Notes under the pieces: model-generated | Told to the model about the DNA's origin: nothing | The model's input: only the letters and a program-made list of their open reading frames with translations | Database searches by the model: none | Position numbers and translations under genes: made by a program | DNA from: Prorocentrum cordatum | Lineage: Eukaryota > Sar > Dinophyceae > Prorocentrales > Prorocentraceae | Direction: 5' to 3' | NCBI GenBank assembly: GCA_963575745.1 | Contig: CAUYUJ010017840.1 | Coordinates: forward strand, 15,001 to 77,844 | Length of the DNA stretch: 62,844 nt | Shown: one piece after another, positions 46,442 to 57,300 of the stretch | Position numbering within the stretch: position 1 is the stretch's first letter | Layout: the number at the start of each line of letters is the position of its first letter

Positions 46442-46617
46442 AGGACTCGAAGCCAGAGAACAAGAAGAGAGGCACCAGCAAGGCCGGGGGCGCCCCGAAG
46501 AAGAAGGCCAAGACGGAGGAGGGCGGTGGGTCGGGGGCCGCAGCTTTGGAGAACCTGCTGAAGGCCCTGGACCCAAGCAGCGGAGGAGGCGAGGGAGCAG
46601 GGGATGATGACGCCGTG
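46442..46617 (+). CDS. Possible small exon, lysine-rich
   Basis: Between CGCGCCAG| and a GTG|GGTGAG-like donor, the frame reads DSKPENKKRGTSKAGGAPKK then KAKTEEGG and ALENLLKALDPSSGGG. Such a basic, nuclear-localisation-like sequence could be an exon or a chance frame. No neighbour in frame was found. Confidence 0.33.
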
Positions 46618-46667
46618 GGTGAGAGCGCCTAACTTTCGGTCCAGAGTCTCAGGGCACGGTGATCAAA

Positions 46668-46766
<99 letters not shown>
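46668..46766 (+). repeat. (CA)n microsatellite
   Basis: An almost pure run of about 48 CA units. Confidence 0.97.
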
Positions 46767-46789
46767 AGCACGACTTAGCCAGCATAGCA

Positions 46790-47455
46790 TACGCAGAGCA
46801 TGTCAAAGATCACTGATGCCAATATTTTTTTTTTGCCACGCCCAGCGTCGTTGATTTTGGCCATGCAGTGTGCGAGAATCTCAGTCTATGTCGTTCCCCT
46901 GCCCTCCTCATTGAATTCCCTCTCCTCCTCCCCATCCTCATCCTCCTCCTCTGCGCTTCTGCAGGATGAGCTAGCAACCAGTTGCATATAAGTGATGACA
47001 GGCTCCATTGACAGCAATGCGTGCGGCATTCTTTTTTTTGGATGGAGGCCTGATCGTCGGACTTGAGCGTGCGTTGACAACTGGGCGTGGCATACTTCAG
47101 CGAATCGCTTCGCCGGCATATCAGAGGCACACAGACGCGAGCGCATGTTGACGTACTGTCTAAGAGGTTGCGCCATTGTATGCGTGCACGTCCACACGAA
47201 CATACACACATACATTCACATGCACACAAGCAGAGATAACATAGGGGTGCGCGGTGCGAGTGCAAGCTGATGCCCTTCGCTGGACAGCAGAGGGCAGTTT
47301 AAGATTGTAGGTCGCTGGAGAAAGCGAGATGTGGCTTCGTTCTTGCTAGACCAGCTCTCCTAGACATGTCGTGCGCTTCTTCTGCGAACGCAAGAGCAAA
47401 GGGTCCTCGCATAACGCGGTGTCTAGGGGGCTTTGGAAGTCAACGTTTGATATAT
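46790..47455. other. No gene seen, T1 interior
   Basis: Moderate-GC DNA without long frames. In T2 the corresponding position, by distance from the same end, carries the transposase, so this may be what is left after its deletion; no transposase remnant could be recognised. Confidence 0.35.
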
Positions 47456-47477
47456 AGCTCATCTTCCTAATTGCTTG

Positions 47478-47662
47478 GATTTCTGAGCGCTCGGATTTCT
47501 GAGCGCTCGGATTTCTGAGCGCTCGGATTTCTGAGCGCTCGGATTTCTGAGCACTCGGATTTCTGAGCGCTCGGATTTCTGAGCGCTCGGATTTCTGAGC
47601 GCTCGGATTTCTGAGCGCCCGGATTTCTGAGCGCTCGGATTTCTGAGCGCTCGGATTTCTGG
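47478..47662 (-). repeat. 16 bp subterminal array of T1
   Basis: About eleven tandem copies of CTCGGATTTCTGAGCG. It is the reverse complement of the array at 47,995-48,130. Confidence 0.93.
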
Positions 47663-47995
47663 ATGACCAGATGCTGCGCCCAAACAAAATGCCACTGCGT
47701 TCTGGGCTGCCCCCCGCGACTCTGCGGCTGAGTGACATAAGGGGTGGTTCATTTGAACCACCCCTTAAGATAGATCTGAGCGCTCAGATCTATCTTAAGG
47801 GTGGGGCAATCAGCTAATCCTGTTGTCCCCTTAAGACAACAGGATTAGCTGATTGCCCCACCCTTAAGATAGATCTGAGCGCTCAGATCTATCTTAAGGG
47901 GTGGTTCAAATGAACCACCCCTTATGTCACTCAGCCGCAGAGTCGCGGGGGGCAGCCCAGAACACAGTGGCATTTTTTTGGGTACGCAGCATCTG
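47662..47995. repeat. Central palindrome between T1 and T2
   Basis: An almost perfect inverted repeat of about 165 bases per arm, centred near 47,830. It is itself made of smaller palindromes: GATAGATCTGAGCGCTCAGA on both sides, GGTTCATTTGAACCACC, and CCTGTTGTC...GACAACAGG at the centre. The inner ends of T1 and T2 lie within it. With the 16 bp arrays outside, the mirrored region is about 650 bp. Such DNA is prone to cruciforms and to loss or rearrangement in cloning and assembly. Confidence 0.92.
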
Positions 47996-48130
47996 GTCGC
48001 TCAGAAATCCGAGCGCTCAGAAATCCGAGCGCTCAGAAATCCGAGCGCTCAGAAATCCGAGCGCTCAGAAATCCGAGCGCTCAGAAATCCGAGCGCTCAG
48101 AAATCCGAACGCTCAGAAATCCGAGCGCTC
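47995..48130 (+). repeat. 16 bp subterminal array of T2
   Basis: About eight copies of CGCTCAGAAATCCGAG, mirror of the T1 array. Degenerate copies continue to about 48,190. Confidence 0.93.
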
Positions 48131-48385
48131 AGAACTTCAACTGCCTGGAAGATATCCGAGAGCTCAGAAACGCACGGACTCAGAAACCCAAGCGACTACC
48201 AATCATGAGACATCATAGGAAAGAGGCCCGAACGAGCAAGCTCCAAGTGGACCCTGAGGCCCTTAGCCCATGGACCCTGGCAACGTCGGACGACAATAAT
48301 GCCTCGTGGAGGGCGGAGGGAAGGCGGACAAGGAGGAAGAAGGAGAGGAGCAGGATGGGGAGGAGAACGGGAGGAGGATGGGCAC

Positions 48386-48500
48386 ACCTAAGAGGACAGC
48401 GAGGCTGAGGAGGACGAAGGAGGAGGAGGATGAGGGCGAGACGGCCGGGGCGCCTGCGTCGACGAAGCTTGGGCGCTACGCCCGGCGGCGGAGCGCAAGG
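48386..48500 (+). CDS. Possible 5' exon of the T2 transposase gene
   Basis: Reads RTARLRRTKEEEDEGETAGA then PASTKLGRYARRRSAR and ends at a good donor, GCGCAAG|GTCAGTG (48,501). A basic N-terminal exon is plausible; the acceptor and the link to the next exon are not established. Confidence 0.35.
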
Positions 48501-49084
48501 TCAGTGCCAGACGGGTTTGTGATGCTCTCGCACGCATGTTTTGTTCTTCGCTTCTCCGCCAGACCCCTTGAGTTTGGTCGAGGTGCTTTGCAGCGCTACC
48601 TAGGACCTAGGTCGAGCTCTCAGAGAGTCTTGAAATACATGAGGGGTGCACCTAAACAAACGTGGCGACCTGCGCGCGAACCCCCTCCCCCGACGACGTC
48701 CGAGGACATCATCAGAAGACCTCTGTTTAACCGCGACCGAATGTCAGACATTATCCTGGCGAAGGACTCAACCGCATGCAGCTGCGACTACCGCGAGCGA
48801 GATGAGACAATGGAAGCGGAGAGGACAGGAGGAGATGATGGGGCCTTCAAAGGATCCTACTTCACAGGATGGTTGAACAACGCGACAAGAGATGTCATGA
48901 GGCCGACGAAAGGCGCCGCCCGATCGATCCAGGGCGGAGGCATCCGTTTCCCTTTCCACCTCACACTCCTCAACGTGTACATACCCTGCCCCCCCCCGCC
49001 TGCGTGCCAATCCGTCCTCACCTCCAATCCAATTTTTGTTGGGCTCAAACAGTGCACTCAGTCTGGTGTCTTTTTTGCACGCTC

Positions 49085-50093
49085 CAGATGCATGATGGGC
49101 AAATGCGGGCCCGCGCCTGGTGGGCGCGCTAAGTCTGCAAAAGTACATGGGAAGAACGTTGGTGTACCCTTCATCTGCACTAAGATAAAATGGTTACGAC
49201 TACGTCACAAGTGGCAGTCCCGTTTCACGACGGACATCGGTGGTGATGTTTTGTCTTGGATATCCTGGAACAATGGCATTGGCTGTGCAGCGTGTCATCT
49301 CTCAAAAATGGGTGGTACCTTTGGGGATTACGACGTGCGCTGCCCATCAAGCGCACAAGTTGTCAATTTTGCCAAACATGAGATGGCTAAGTGCCACCAG
49401 GTCGCGGTAAAGGCGCTCAATGACCGAATATCTGGAATCACCTCTGATGCGACGATGGACCTTGAGACTCCGCCCGAGACTGACTTCGTCACTCTATGGC
49501 AGAATATCTCGTCTTCTCCACTGGGCACTGATCATGGTAGCAAGAACCGGAAACTCGTTTATTGCTTGGCGGAAAGCTGCAGGGAGGCCAACAGGATGGC
49601 AATCGCAAGTGGATGTTCACTCACGCTCTCTCAAGATGCTAGCAAAGGTCGTCAACTGGCTCGGTTTTGGGTGGCGGATAAATCCTTGGTGACACACAGT
49701 GGGGTATTTGCAATGAGGTTGATGCCGCACGGCAGCAGCGTGAGCATTTTGGAAACAACGAAAAAGATGTTTGCTCAATTTGCTACAAGATATGCAGGCG
49801 CCCCCGAGCGCCGTCGTGGTGATGCATCTTTGAAGCCCAGCACGCCGCCTTCATTAGACATCAAGTTGGAGGCGCACTGTCGCGCCATTGTTCACGTGTG
49901 GAATACAGATGCTGCTGAAAATGAGATTCTCGCTGGCAAGGAAAGCGCCCGAACGTGCTTACCGAATGGGCAGGAGATCACGCCCATGTTTCACAATCTC
50001 AGGTTTATCAACCGAGACAGAGCTCACGCGTCTCGCAGGCCAGGGGTGCAGGAAGGGTCTAACCTATTTCGATGGCGCGGGTTGTGCATGTAG
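49085..50093 (+). pseudogene. hAT-like transposase, N-terminal part (zinc finger and first catalytic segment)
   Basis: Frame with WISWNNGIGCAACHLSK then SAQVVNFAKHEMAKCHQVAV, a C-x2-C...H-x-H-type (BED/zinc-finger-like) DNA-binding region near 49,255-49,410. Later SLTLSQDASKGRQLARFWVA (about 49,620-49,680) fits the first catalytic Asp segment of hAT-like transposases (D-x-x-x-x-R-x-x-L-x-x-R-F). The open frame extends upstream to 48,306 without support. hAT enzymes cut and paste DNA and leave 8 bp duplications. The 3' end is probably an exon border near 50,040. Confidence 0.6.
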
Positions 50094-50099
50094 GTCCTT

Positions 50100-50670
50100 A
50101 GTCTGTATCAGCCCAGGAATGGGGGGGGGGAGGGATTCATGCTTCTGTCTGCCCCAGGGTGGCGAAGCGCCCGTGGCTGCCTTAATCGCCTGGATAGCAA
50201 TCCATGCGATCGCGGTTGCGATCTTGCTCTCGCCTTTGCGTTCTGTCTATTGTCGCCGTTGGCCGCCAAGTTGGAGGAGGGGGTGAGCAGGGTAAAGACG
50301 CATTCATGTAGGATGGGGGTGCTGGAGGAATTGGCTGGATCGGCTAACGACCGCGCGCCGGGCAGCTTGAGCGTGCTTGAGCCATGTCCTCCTCCTCCTC
50401 CTCCTCTTCCTCCTCCCCCCTTGCCAACTGACTCGTCATCGCTCCCCCGCCCCCCCGCTTTCATGCCCCCTGCCACTCCGAACCGCTTTTCGGAAAGACC
50501 TCCATGCCTCGCCGTCCCCCTCCTCCCCCTCCTCCACTTCCTCTGTGTCTTTAGCACATCGTCAACTCATATGTTGTGACCTTGCGTGCTGGTAACATCG
50601 TGGATGTGAACTAAGGTGGTCAGCCGACGAGTACCTGAAATCAACTTATGACGCGTTCGTCCTCAGCTCA
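50100..50670. other. Probable intron in the T2 transposase gene
   Basis: Contains a G-run, CTCCTCCTCC tracts (50,385-50,420) and CCTCC-rich sequence; no coding frame. It separates two transposase-like segments. Confidence 0.5.
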
Positions 50671-50676
50671 AACAGC

Positions 50677-51405
50677 ATGACGTCTAAAATTCAGCACAGC
50701 GACGGTATCAAAGATATATACAGGAAATACCAGACGGCAATTCCAGAACAATTGGTGAAGACTCAGAGCTCTCTGGGTTTAGCCCCACACCGTTTTGATA
50801 GCACAACTAAGCCTGCCGCTGCGTTTGTGTTGACGTCGCTGGCGATCCACATGACAGCCGAGCACTTGTGGAACAGCCGTCGGAACGAAGCCCCTGGCAG
50901 AAGTGCCAAGGCTCACCTCGAGCTTTCGTCTGGCGAACTGGGCATGGAGAGGTTGTTGCAAATGGGGATGCTCGCAGACGCAGGTGACGAATCAATGTTG
51001 CTCACCAGGTACTTCGACGAGGAGGGGTGCGACACCGCAGAAATATTATCACAGACGTCACGCTTCTTGAGCGCGGTGAAAGTCCTCTTTGTGGATGGCA
51101 AAGCCGTTGGAACAGGTTTCACTGCAGTCGCCCTGGCGACGCTACGTCATGAAATCGCGTGGTTCGACACCAATGGGATTGTGCGTCACATCGGCAGCAG
51201 CAGAGGACCATCAGCCGACACAGTGCAACGCTGTTTGAGGAGAATGTGCGCCTGGACCTCGCTCGTCGTCAGGGTCATTGAGACGGAATTCCCGAGTTTC
51301 GACATCATGTCTGCATTCATGGTGTTCAACGTGTCTTCTGCCTCAGACCCCTCGCAGGAGCCCGGGCTAGAGGTTTGGGGGTGCATCGAAATCTCACCGA
51401 CATCC
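50677..51405 (+). pseudogene. hAT-like transposase, middle part
   Basis: Reads MTSKIQHSDGIKDIYRKYQT, AAAFVLTSLAIHMTAEHLWN, LLQMGMLADAGDESMLLTRY and FLSAVKVLFVDGKAVGTGFT. Helical, with a conserved-looking F-x-x-x-x-x-V-L-F-x-D-G. I place it in the transposase by its position between the zinc finger and the C-terminal dimerisation segment, not by a firm motif. Confidence 0.5.
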
Positions 51406-51825
51406 ACCTCCTCCGTTCCCACGCTGCCCCCGCTGCTTCTCCTGATGACCCTTGCTGTCTTCTGCTCCTCTGCATTTCGCATCAAGGCAATAACTCACAG
51501 ATAATGTCACACCCCTGTCTTGTCTCTGCTCTTGTACTGCTCCTGCCTGTGTTCTCCACTGCTCCGCTTTTGCTGCTCCTCTTCCGCATCCTCATCCTCT
51601 TCCAGATCACGAGCCCACGCCTAGTTTCAGTAACGCGGGCATGACGAAACGCAGAAAACAGGGCCCCCTGAGCACGACGGACCCCTGGGCTCCAGATCTC
51701 CCATGGAACCAGCCTCCAGTGTCACAAATGATGTCCCTTGTCGTCCTCCTGCTCCTCCTCCTCCGCCCTCCTCCGCCTTCCTCCCTCCTCCTCCTGCGTC
51801 CACCTCGCCCCCTCCTCAGACTGTC

Positions 51826-52197
51826 GCGCGACCCCAGAGGACTCGTCATTCAAGAACTCCCTGGGGAGGCTTGCTGCAGCTTTTGGGGTTGACAGTGGTG
51901 GCCTCGCCAGGGAGCTCATCAGACTACACCCACTGGCGAGGCATGCTTACGTTCAGGGGCGTTTGACTTCCAACTTAGAGGCTTGGCAGACTGTGATGGC
52001 CACAATCAACAAACAAGGGCGCCGAGCTGATCTGGCCGCCAGCTACCCGACAGCGAACATCGCCCCCGTTTTGCTGTCTACTTCGGGAGTTGAGCAGAAC
52101 TTTTCCCTGAGGGACATGAGGGGGGAAACTGTCATTCATTCGGGGATGTTCAATTTCACGCTCATGAGATGTTGGCACCTGTTCGGGCCCCTTTGAA
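51826..52197 (+). pseudogene. hAT-like transposase, C-terminal segment with SGVEQNFS
   Basis: Reads PEDSSFKNSLGRLAAAFGVD, RADLAASYPTANIAPVLLST then SGVEQNFSLRDMRG. This matches the P-x-S-x-A-x-x-E-R-x-F-S pattern of the hAT dimerisation region, with Gln-Asn in place of Arg-x. It ends at TGA (52,195) while similar sequence goes on in the next frame, so a frameshift or intron lies near 52,150-52,210. Confidence 0.6.
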
Positions 52198-52203
52198 ATG
52201 AAA

Positions 52204-52780
52204 ATCAAAGGCCTGATCCATGTGCTTTGCCTTTCCGCATTTCTAGATCCCCGCAAGGATTGGCTGGCCCCGAAACGCAGGAACTTCGGCTGCACTGAGT
52301 TCGACCCGGAGTGCCCCCAAGCTGAGCTAGATCTGATGCAGATCAAGACCCACAAGCTAAACGAGCCCATCGCTAAACTCGTGCAGCGCGCCAGGGAGAT
52401 CTGGGGCGTTTTACATGGCCCTGTGAGGGCCTCTGGTCGGCGCATGCAGGGCTGGAAGAGGCGTCGCCCCCCCGATGATCCGCGCGCTCCAACTAAAGGT
52501 TCGGCCTCGCAGTCCCTGAAGAAACGCCGCGAGGAGTGTGAGACGCTGGTGGCCCAGAGCGGTAGGAAGCTTTCCAGATCTGAGATCATGCAGGCTAGCA
52601 AGAATGCGCCCCATGATGCCTGGACTGAGCGTCACGACAAAGAATCGAAACATCAAGAGTCTGCTAGACAGCTGCGCCTCTGCGAGGCTGCCAGTCGTGG
52701 ATTAGCGCTCGATAATACAAGCTTCGCCCTGCGTGCCCGGACACACTTCTATCTAGAATATCTAAGTAGTGGAATACACC
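52204..52780 (+). pseudogene. T2 transposase gene, downstream coding segment
   Basis: Reads KGLIHVLCLSAFLDPRKDWL, ELDLMQIKTHKLNEPIAKLV, KKRREECETLVAQSGRKLSR and HDKESKHQESARQLRLCEAA. Basic and helical, with balanced composition. It continues the transposase in a shifted frame. The sequence after 52,780 is probably an intron up to about 52,865. Confidence 0.5.
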
Positions 52781-52865
52781 AGCGCTCGCTCCAATGGGAA
52801 GCAACGTGTTTAAACTTCCATGTTCTCACAGCCTGGGTACCAATAGGTACAGGTGGACTCAGACA

Positions 52866-53554
52866 AGTCTGTTGGTTGTGATGATCTCTTGGCGGCCTAC
52901 AAAGCACATGAAGATAAGAAATATTCTGAGAGGTCCGCTGCAGTTGAGAGGCTGAAAGCCACGCTCGAGCCTAAGACACCAGACAGAGAATATTTGTCTG
53001 GGTTGAAGGTATGAGCGCAGGCTAACAGCTTAGATCCAGTAGCAGTCGCTGGAGCCTTTGCCACTCACAACATGCGGCGCGCTCAGAATGGGCGAGATGT
53101 CGATGTGTTTGTTGTGGACTTCGATGCGATCCCATTTGGGGTCACGTGGGCGGCGTGTCTGTCGGGCGCCGCGCTGGCGTCTGCTTCTTTCTTTACATCC
53201 GGAGGCCAGAGCGGCCCGAGTGTGCAATTTAATTCCCCGCTGGGGATTCAGAATTTTTTGCGGGCGTCGCCGCGTTTTGTGGCCAGCCGCAAGCCTCTCG
53301 CAGAAACATTGCATCATTTTTTGAGGGTTCGGCGTAACAAGTGGCGCGCGTTAGATAGCCTTGAGGAGTTCTTGCGAAAGCATGTGGAACAACCGCGTGC
53401 TCAGTCGAAGTTCGTTGCGCTTGTTACAGATGCAGACAAGGAGGCAGTCCCGCAGCTGGCCAATCAGCGGTTCGCGTTTACAGCTGAGCAGTTTGTTGCA
53501 CATATTGCTAAGCGAGACGCTTCGCGCTCATGCGTTGGGGTAGCTGTGCGCTGA
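52866..53554 (+). pseudogene. T2 transposase gene, last coding segment, internal TGA
   Basis: Reads DDLLAAYKAHEDKKYSERSA then LEPKTPDREYLSGLKV, TGA (53,012-53,014), and continues in the same frame AQANSLDPVAVAGAFATHNM, RRAQNGRDVDVFVVDFDAIP, ending FVAHIAKRDASRSCVGVAVR. The first part is too short to stand out alone. Protein-like sequence on both sides of the stop shows a nonsense change, so this transposase copy is dead unless the stop is removed by splicing (AAG|GTATGAG looks like a donor, but the next AG is only 20 bases on). Confidence 0.6.
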
Positions 53555-53769
53555 CAGAAAACATTGCGGAACATAGACCGTCGCCCCTCCCCCTCCTCCC
53601 CCTCCTCCCCTTCTCCTCCTCCTATTCCTCCTCCTGCCCTTCATGGTTTCCTTGGCACTGTCCTTCATCAAAGCGAATTGCAACAGTGGTGGCAACCACA
53701 CCGCCGCCAACAACTGCAACGCAATAGCAGAACGTGCGATGGCAACCACAAAGGCACGCAACATTACGA

Positions 53770-55590
53770 TGAACAATTACTCCAACGGATGGACCCCACA
53801 TAAAAACCTAATTTTGTATGGAAGATATACACTATCAGCATGATGCTGCTCCTGCTGACGCTGCTGCTGCTCCTCCTCCACCTCCTCCTCCTCCGCCTCC
53901 TCCTCCTCGACCGGCTTTCATTTCAACCACCTCCTCCCGCCGCCGCCGCGGTTGAAACTTTCCTCCCCGCTCGCTCCTCTTCCTCCTCCTCCTCCTCCTC
54001 CTCCTGCTCCTACTCCTCCTCCTCCTCCCCCTCCTCATCCTTATCCTCGTCCACCTCCTCCTGGTCCCCCCTTCCTCCTCCTCCTACTCGTCGTCCTCCT
54101 CCTCCTCCTCCTCCTCATCATCATCCTCACGTCTCCTCCTCCTCCTCCTCCTCGTCCTCCTCGTCCGCCTTGAGCAGCGTCCATTTCAACCGCGTCCTCC
54201 TGACGGCACCGTGGTTGAAATCCCCGCCTCCTCCTCATGTTTCTCATCCTCCTCCTTCTCCTAAACCTCCCCCTTTCCCCCCTGCTACCCCCGTGAGGAC
54301 CATTCGGCGCGTGCGGGCTCGTACGGAATACACTTCAAGGGCATTATCCTCGTCATCCTCCTGCTGCTCATCCTCCTCATCATCACCCTCGCGTCTCCTC
54401 CCCCTCCTCCTCCTCCTCCTGCTCCTCCCCCTCCGCCTCCTCCTCCCTCCCCCTCCTCCTCCTCCTCCTCCTCCTTGAGCAGCGTCCATCTCAACCGCGT
54501 CCTCATGACGGCACCGTGGTTGAGATCCCGCTTCCTCCCCCTCATTCTCATCCGCCTCCTTCTCCTCATCCTCCTCCGTCCCTCCTCCTCGACCGGCTTT
54601 CGTTTCAACCGCCTCTTCCCGACGCCGCCGTGGTTGAAACCTTCCTCCCCGCTCGCTCCCTTCTTTCTCCTCCTCCGCCTCCTTCACTCCTCCTCCGCCT
54701 CCTCCTCCTCCTCCCTCCTCCCCTCGTTATATCCACCTCCTCCTGGCCCCCCCTCCTCCTCCTCCTCCTCCTCCTCCTCCTCCTCCTCCCTCGCCTCGTC
54801 CTCGTCTCCTCCTCTCGTCCGCCTCCTCCTCCTCCTCCTCCTCCTCACGTCTCCTCCTCCACCTCCTCCCCCTCCGCCTCCTCCTCCGCCTTGAGCAGCG
54901 TCCATTTCAACGCGTCCTCCTGACGGCACCGTGTTGAAATTCCCGCCTCCTCCTCCTCTTTCTCATTCTCCTCCTCCTCGAGATTCTCCTAACCCTCCTC
55001 CTCCTCCTCCTCCTCCTCCTCCTCCTCCTCCTCCTCCCCCTCCTCCTCCTCTGCGCGAGCGGGCTCGCATGGAATGCCCCTGAGGGTCATTCCGTGCGAG
55101 CGGGCTCGCTGATACCGATAGCCGTTGGGATTCCAATTTTGAGGTGGGGCCCCCTGGGGGCCACAGGGGAGGTCCCTTCCGCGCGAGCGGGCTCGCGTGG
55201 GATGAATGCCCTTGAGGGTCATTCCGTGCGAGCGGGCTCGCTGATGCCGATAGCCGTTGGAATTCCAACTTTTAGGTGGGACCCCCTAGGGGCCACAGGG
55301 GGGGTCCCTTCCGCGCGAGCGGGCTCGCATGGAATGCCCCTGAGGGTCATTCCGCGCGAGCGGGCGCGCCGATGTCGATAGCCGTTGGAATTCCAACTTG
55401 GGCCACAGGGGAGGCCCCTTTCCGCTCGAGCGGTCGCATGGAATGCCCGAGGATGATGATCATGATGTGTGTGTGTGTGCGTGTGCGTGTGTGTGCGTGT
55501 GCATGTGTGACTGGGCGTGGATGGCCCGCGGCCGTCCAGAGAAAACAATAACCGCACTTAGGATGTGGGGAATAACAACAGCAACGACGG
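53770..55590 (-). repeat. GAG/CTC-rich block M2, inverted copy of M1
   Basis: Begins CTCCAACGGATGGACCCC (53,780) and ends GGCCGTCCAGAGAAAACAAT then GATGTGGGGAATAAC (55,530-55,575), the reverse complement of M1. CTCCTCC tracts with GGTTGAAATCCCCGCC islands fill the middle; GCGAGCGGGCTCGC palindromes recur at 55,050-55,430. Confidence 0.85.
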
Positions 55591-55599
55591 CAGGCAACA

Positions 55600-56330
55600 A
55601 CTGACAAGGCAAAGCAATAGGACAATGCCGCCACGTCGACAATCATCACAGTCAGCATCACCATCGCGGGCATCAAGATTACTGAGATTGCCCAAGACTG
55701 CCCAAGATGGCCCCAAGAATGCCCAAGATGGCCCCAAGACTAAGACTGCCCAAAGGTTGCCGACTGAGGTCCCAAGCTTGCCCCAGACTGCCCAATGTGC
55801 CCAAGATGCCTACTGGAGTGGATACTGGCTCGAGTGTCATAACACCCCCTCCTCCACCCGCGCCCTCACGACAATGTCAGATCGCCCTCACGACGTCTCA
55901 CGACGATGGACATCCGATGCGGCCGCGGGAACGAGAGTTCGCCAGTCCCTGGCGAAGGGCATCGGACATCCGCTTCGCATCGGTGGCCCCGCTGGAACGA
56001 CGATTGCCCACCCCTCGACGAGGCCACGAAGAGGAGGAGCAAAAATGGAGGAGGGGGGAGTGGATTCGTAGGAGGAGGAGGATATCGAGACAGAGAAGGA
56101 GAAGGAGAAGGAGGAGGATATCGAGGAGGAGGAGACAGATAAGGAGAAGGAGACAGAAAAGGAGAAGGAGGAGGAGGAGGGAGGATATCGATCAAGCCTC
56201 CGGCTACTGCAGTCGGGGGTCCCGGGCACGCATGGGCGGCACGTGGGCTTTCGCGAGTGGCATATTCCAGCAGATGGAGAGGGGGTTCAAACTACAGCCC
56301 AAGCCCTGTTCTTCCCTCTCCTCTCACGAC
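55600..56330 (+). repeat. GCCCAAGATG-type short repeats and GAG tracts
   Basis: GACTGCCCAAGATGGCCCCA units (55,690-55,815), then GAGGAGGATATCGA repeats (56,060-56,195). Frames are low-complexity; no gene supported. Confidence 0.65.
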
Positions 56331-56334
56331 GAGT

Positions 56335-56353
56335 CTCTCTCTCTCTCTCTCTC

Positions 56354-56390
<37 letters not shown>
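56335..56390 (+). repeat. (TC)n microsatellite
   Basis: TCTCTCTCTC run of about 55 bp. Confidence 0.95.
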
Positions 56391-56391
<1 letters not shown>

Positions 56392-56444
56392 CCCTCCCCC
56401 TACCCCTCCTTTCAAACTTACTTCCCTCCCCTTCACTCCGGGGG

Positions 56445-56596
56445 TCCCCCCCGAGGAGGAGAACCCTCGCGAAGATCCCAGCGAGGCCGGTGACGATCCC
56501 GACTTCGAGGGCCCGGGCGATCGCGACGACGAAGACGATGACGAACGAGCCCGGCCGCGGCTGAGTCGGCGGCGGCGGCCCCCCCGTGAGTGAGGG
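56445..56596 (+). CDS. Possible acidic exon fragment
   Basis: Reads PEEENPREDPSEAGDDPDFE then GPGDRDDEDDDERARPRLSR and stops at TGA near 56,594. An acidic-basic disordered tail is possible; equally a chance frame in GAC/CGA-rich DNA. Not connected to a neighbour. Confidence 0.25.
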
Positions 56597-56919
56597 CCAG
56601 GGCGCGGCGGCGGCGGCCTGGGCGCACCTCCCTGGACGCCTGGACATCAGCTCCTCCTCATCCCACTCCTCCTTCATCCTCCTCCTGTTCTCTTGAAAGG
56701 CGCATCCGTCTTTCCTGGGACAGAACGCCGACCCCGCGGAAAAAGGGCCCGATAGGGCCCGGGCCGTTTGACGTCGATCCCAGGACATCAAACAAATTCG
56801 GTCCCCAACGACCTTGTCCCCCAGCAACTTTTTCCCGTGTACGCGCCCAGAACAAGGGTGCATGGCACCCAAAACAAGGGTACACGGCATTTGCAGCGCA
56901 TTGCTAGGAATAGAGGAGG

Positions 56920-57300
56920 AAGAGGGGAGGAAGATGAGAAGGAGGAGGAGGAGGAGGAGGAGGAGGAGGAGGAGGAGGATGCGGATGAGGAGGAGGAGGG
57001 GGGAGGAGGAGGAGGAGGAGGAAGAGGGAGGGGGAGGGGAGGAGGAGGGAGGAGAAGGAGGAAAGGAAGGGGGAGGAAGGGAAGAGGCCCCTGAGGGAGG
57101 AGGAGGAGGGAGAGGAGGGGAGGGAGGGTGGTGAAGAGAAGAAAGAGGAGGAGAAGGAGGAAGAGGAGAGTAAGGGGGAGGATGAGGAAGGGAGAGGCGG
57201 AGGAGGAGGAGGAGGACGAAGAGGAGAAGAAGATAAGGAGGAATATGAGGAGAAAAAGGATGAGGATGAGGATGATGAAGAGAAGGTGCAGCAAGTGGAT
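56920..57300 (+). repeat. (GGA)n satellite in T2
   Basis: GAGGAGGAGGAGGAGG with GGGGGAGG and AAGGAG variants over nearly 400 bp, continuing more loosely to 57,600. Before it, 56,820-56,890 has two near copies of CAAGGGTGCATGGCACCC and related words. Confidence 0.9.

Larger units (their letters stand above)
37688..47704 (+). mobile_element. TIR unit T1, about 10.0 kb, carries methyltransferase
   Basis: Left end CAGAACACAGTGGCATTTTT at 37,688; right end, read on the minus strand, CAGAACGCAGTGGCATTTTG at 47,704. Contents from the left: CTC microsatellite, ORF A, ORF B, ORF C, methyltransferase (all plus strand), GAG-rich block M1, a small possible exon, (CA)n, and a 16 bp subterminal array. No transposase was recognised. 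Cargo is GC-moderate and well coding, unlike its flanks. Confidence 0.75.

Noticed and set aside
47478-48130. Regular 16 bp repeats resembling a CRISPR array
   Set aside because: The units are contiguous without spacers and form a mirrored array at transposon ends; the DNA is eukaryotic.
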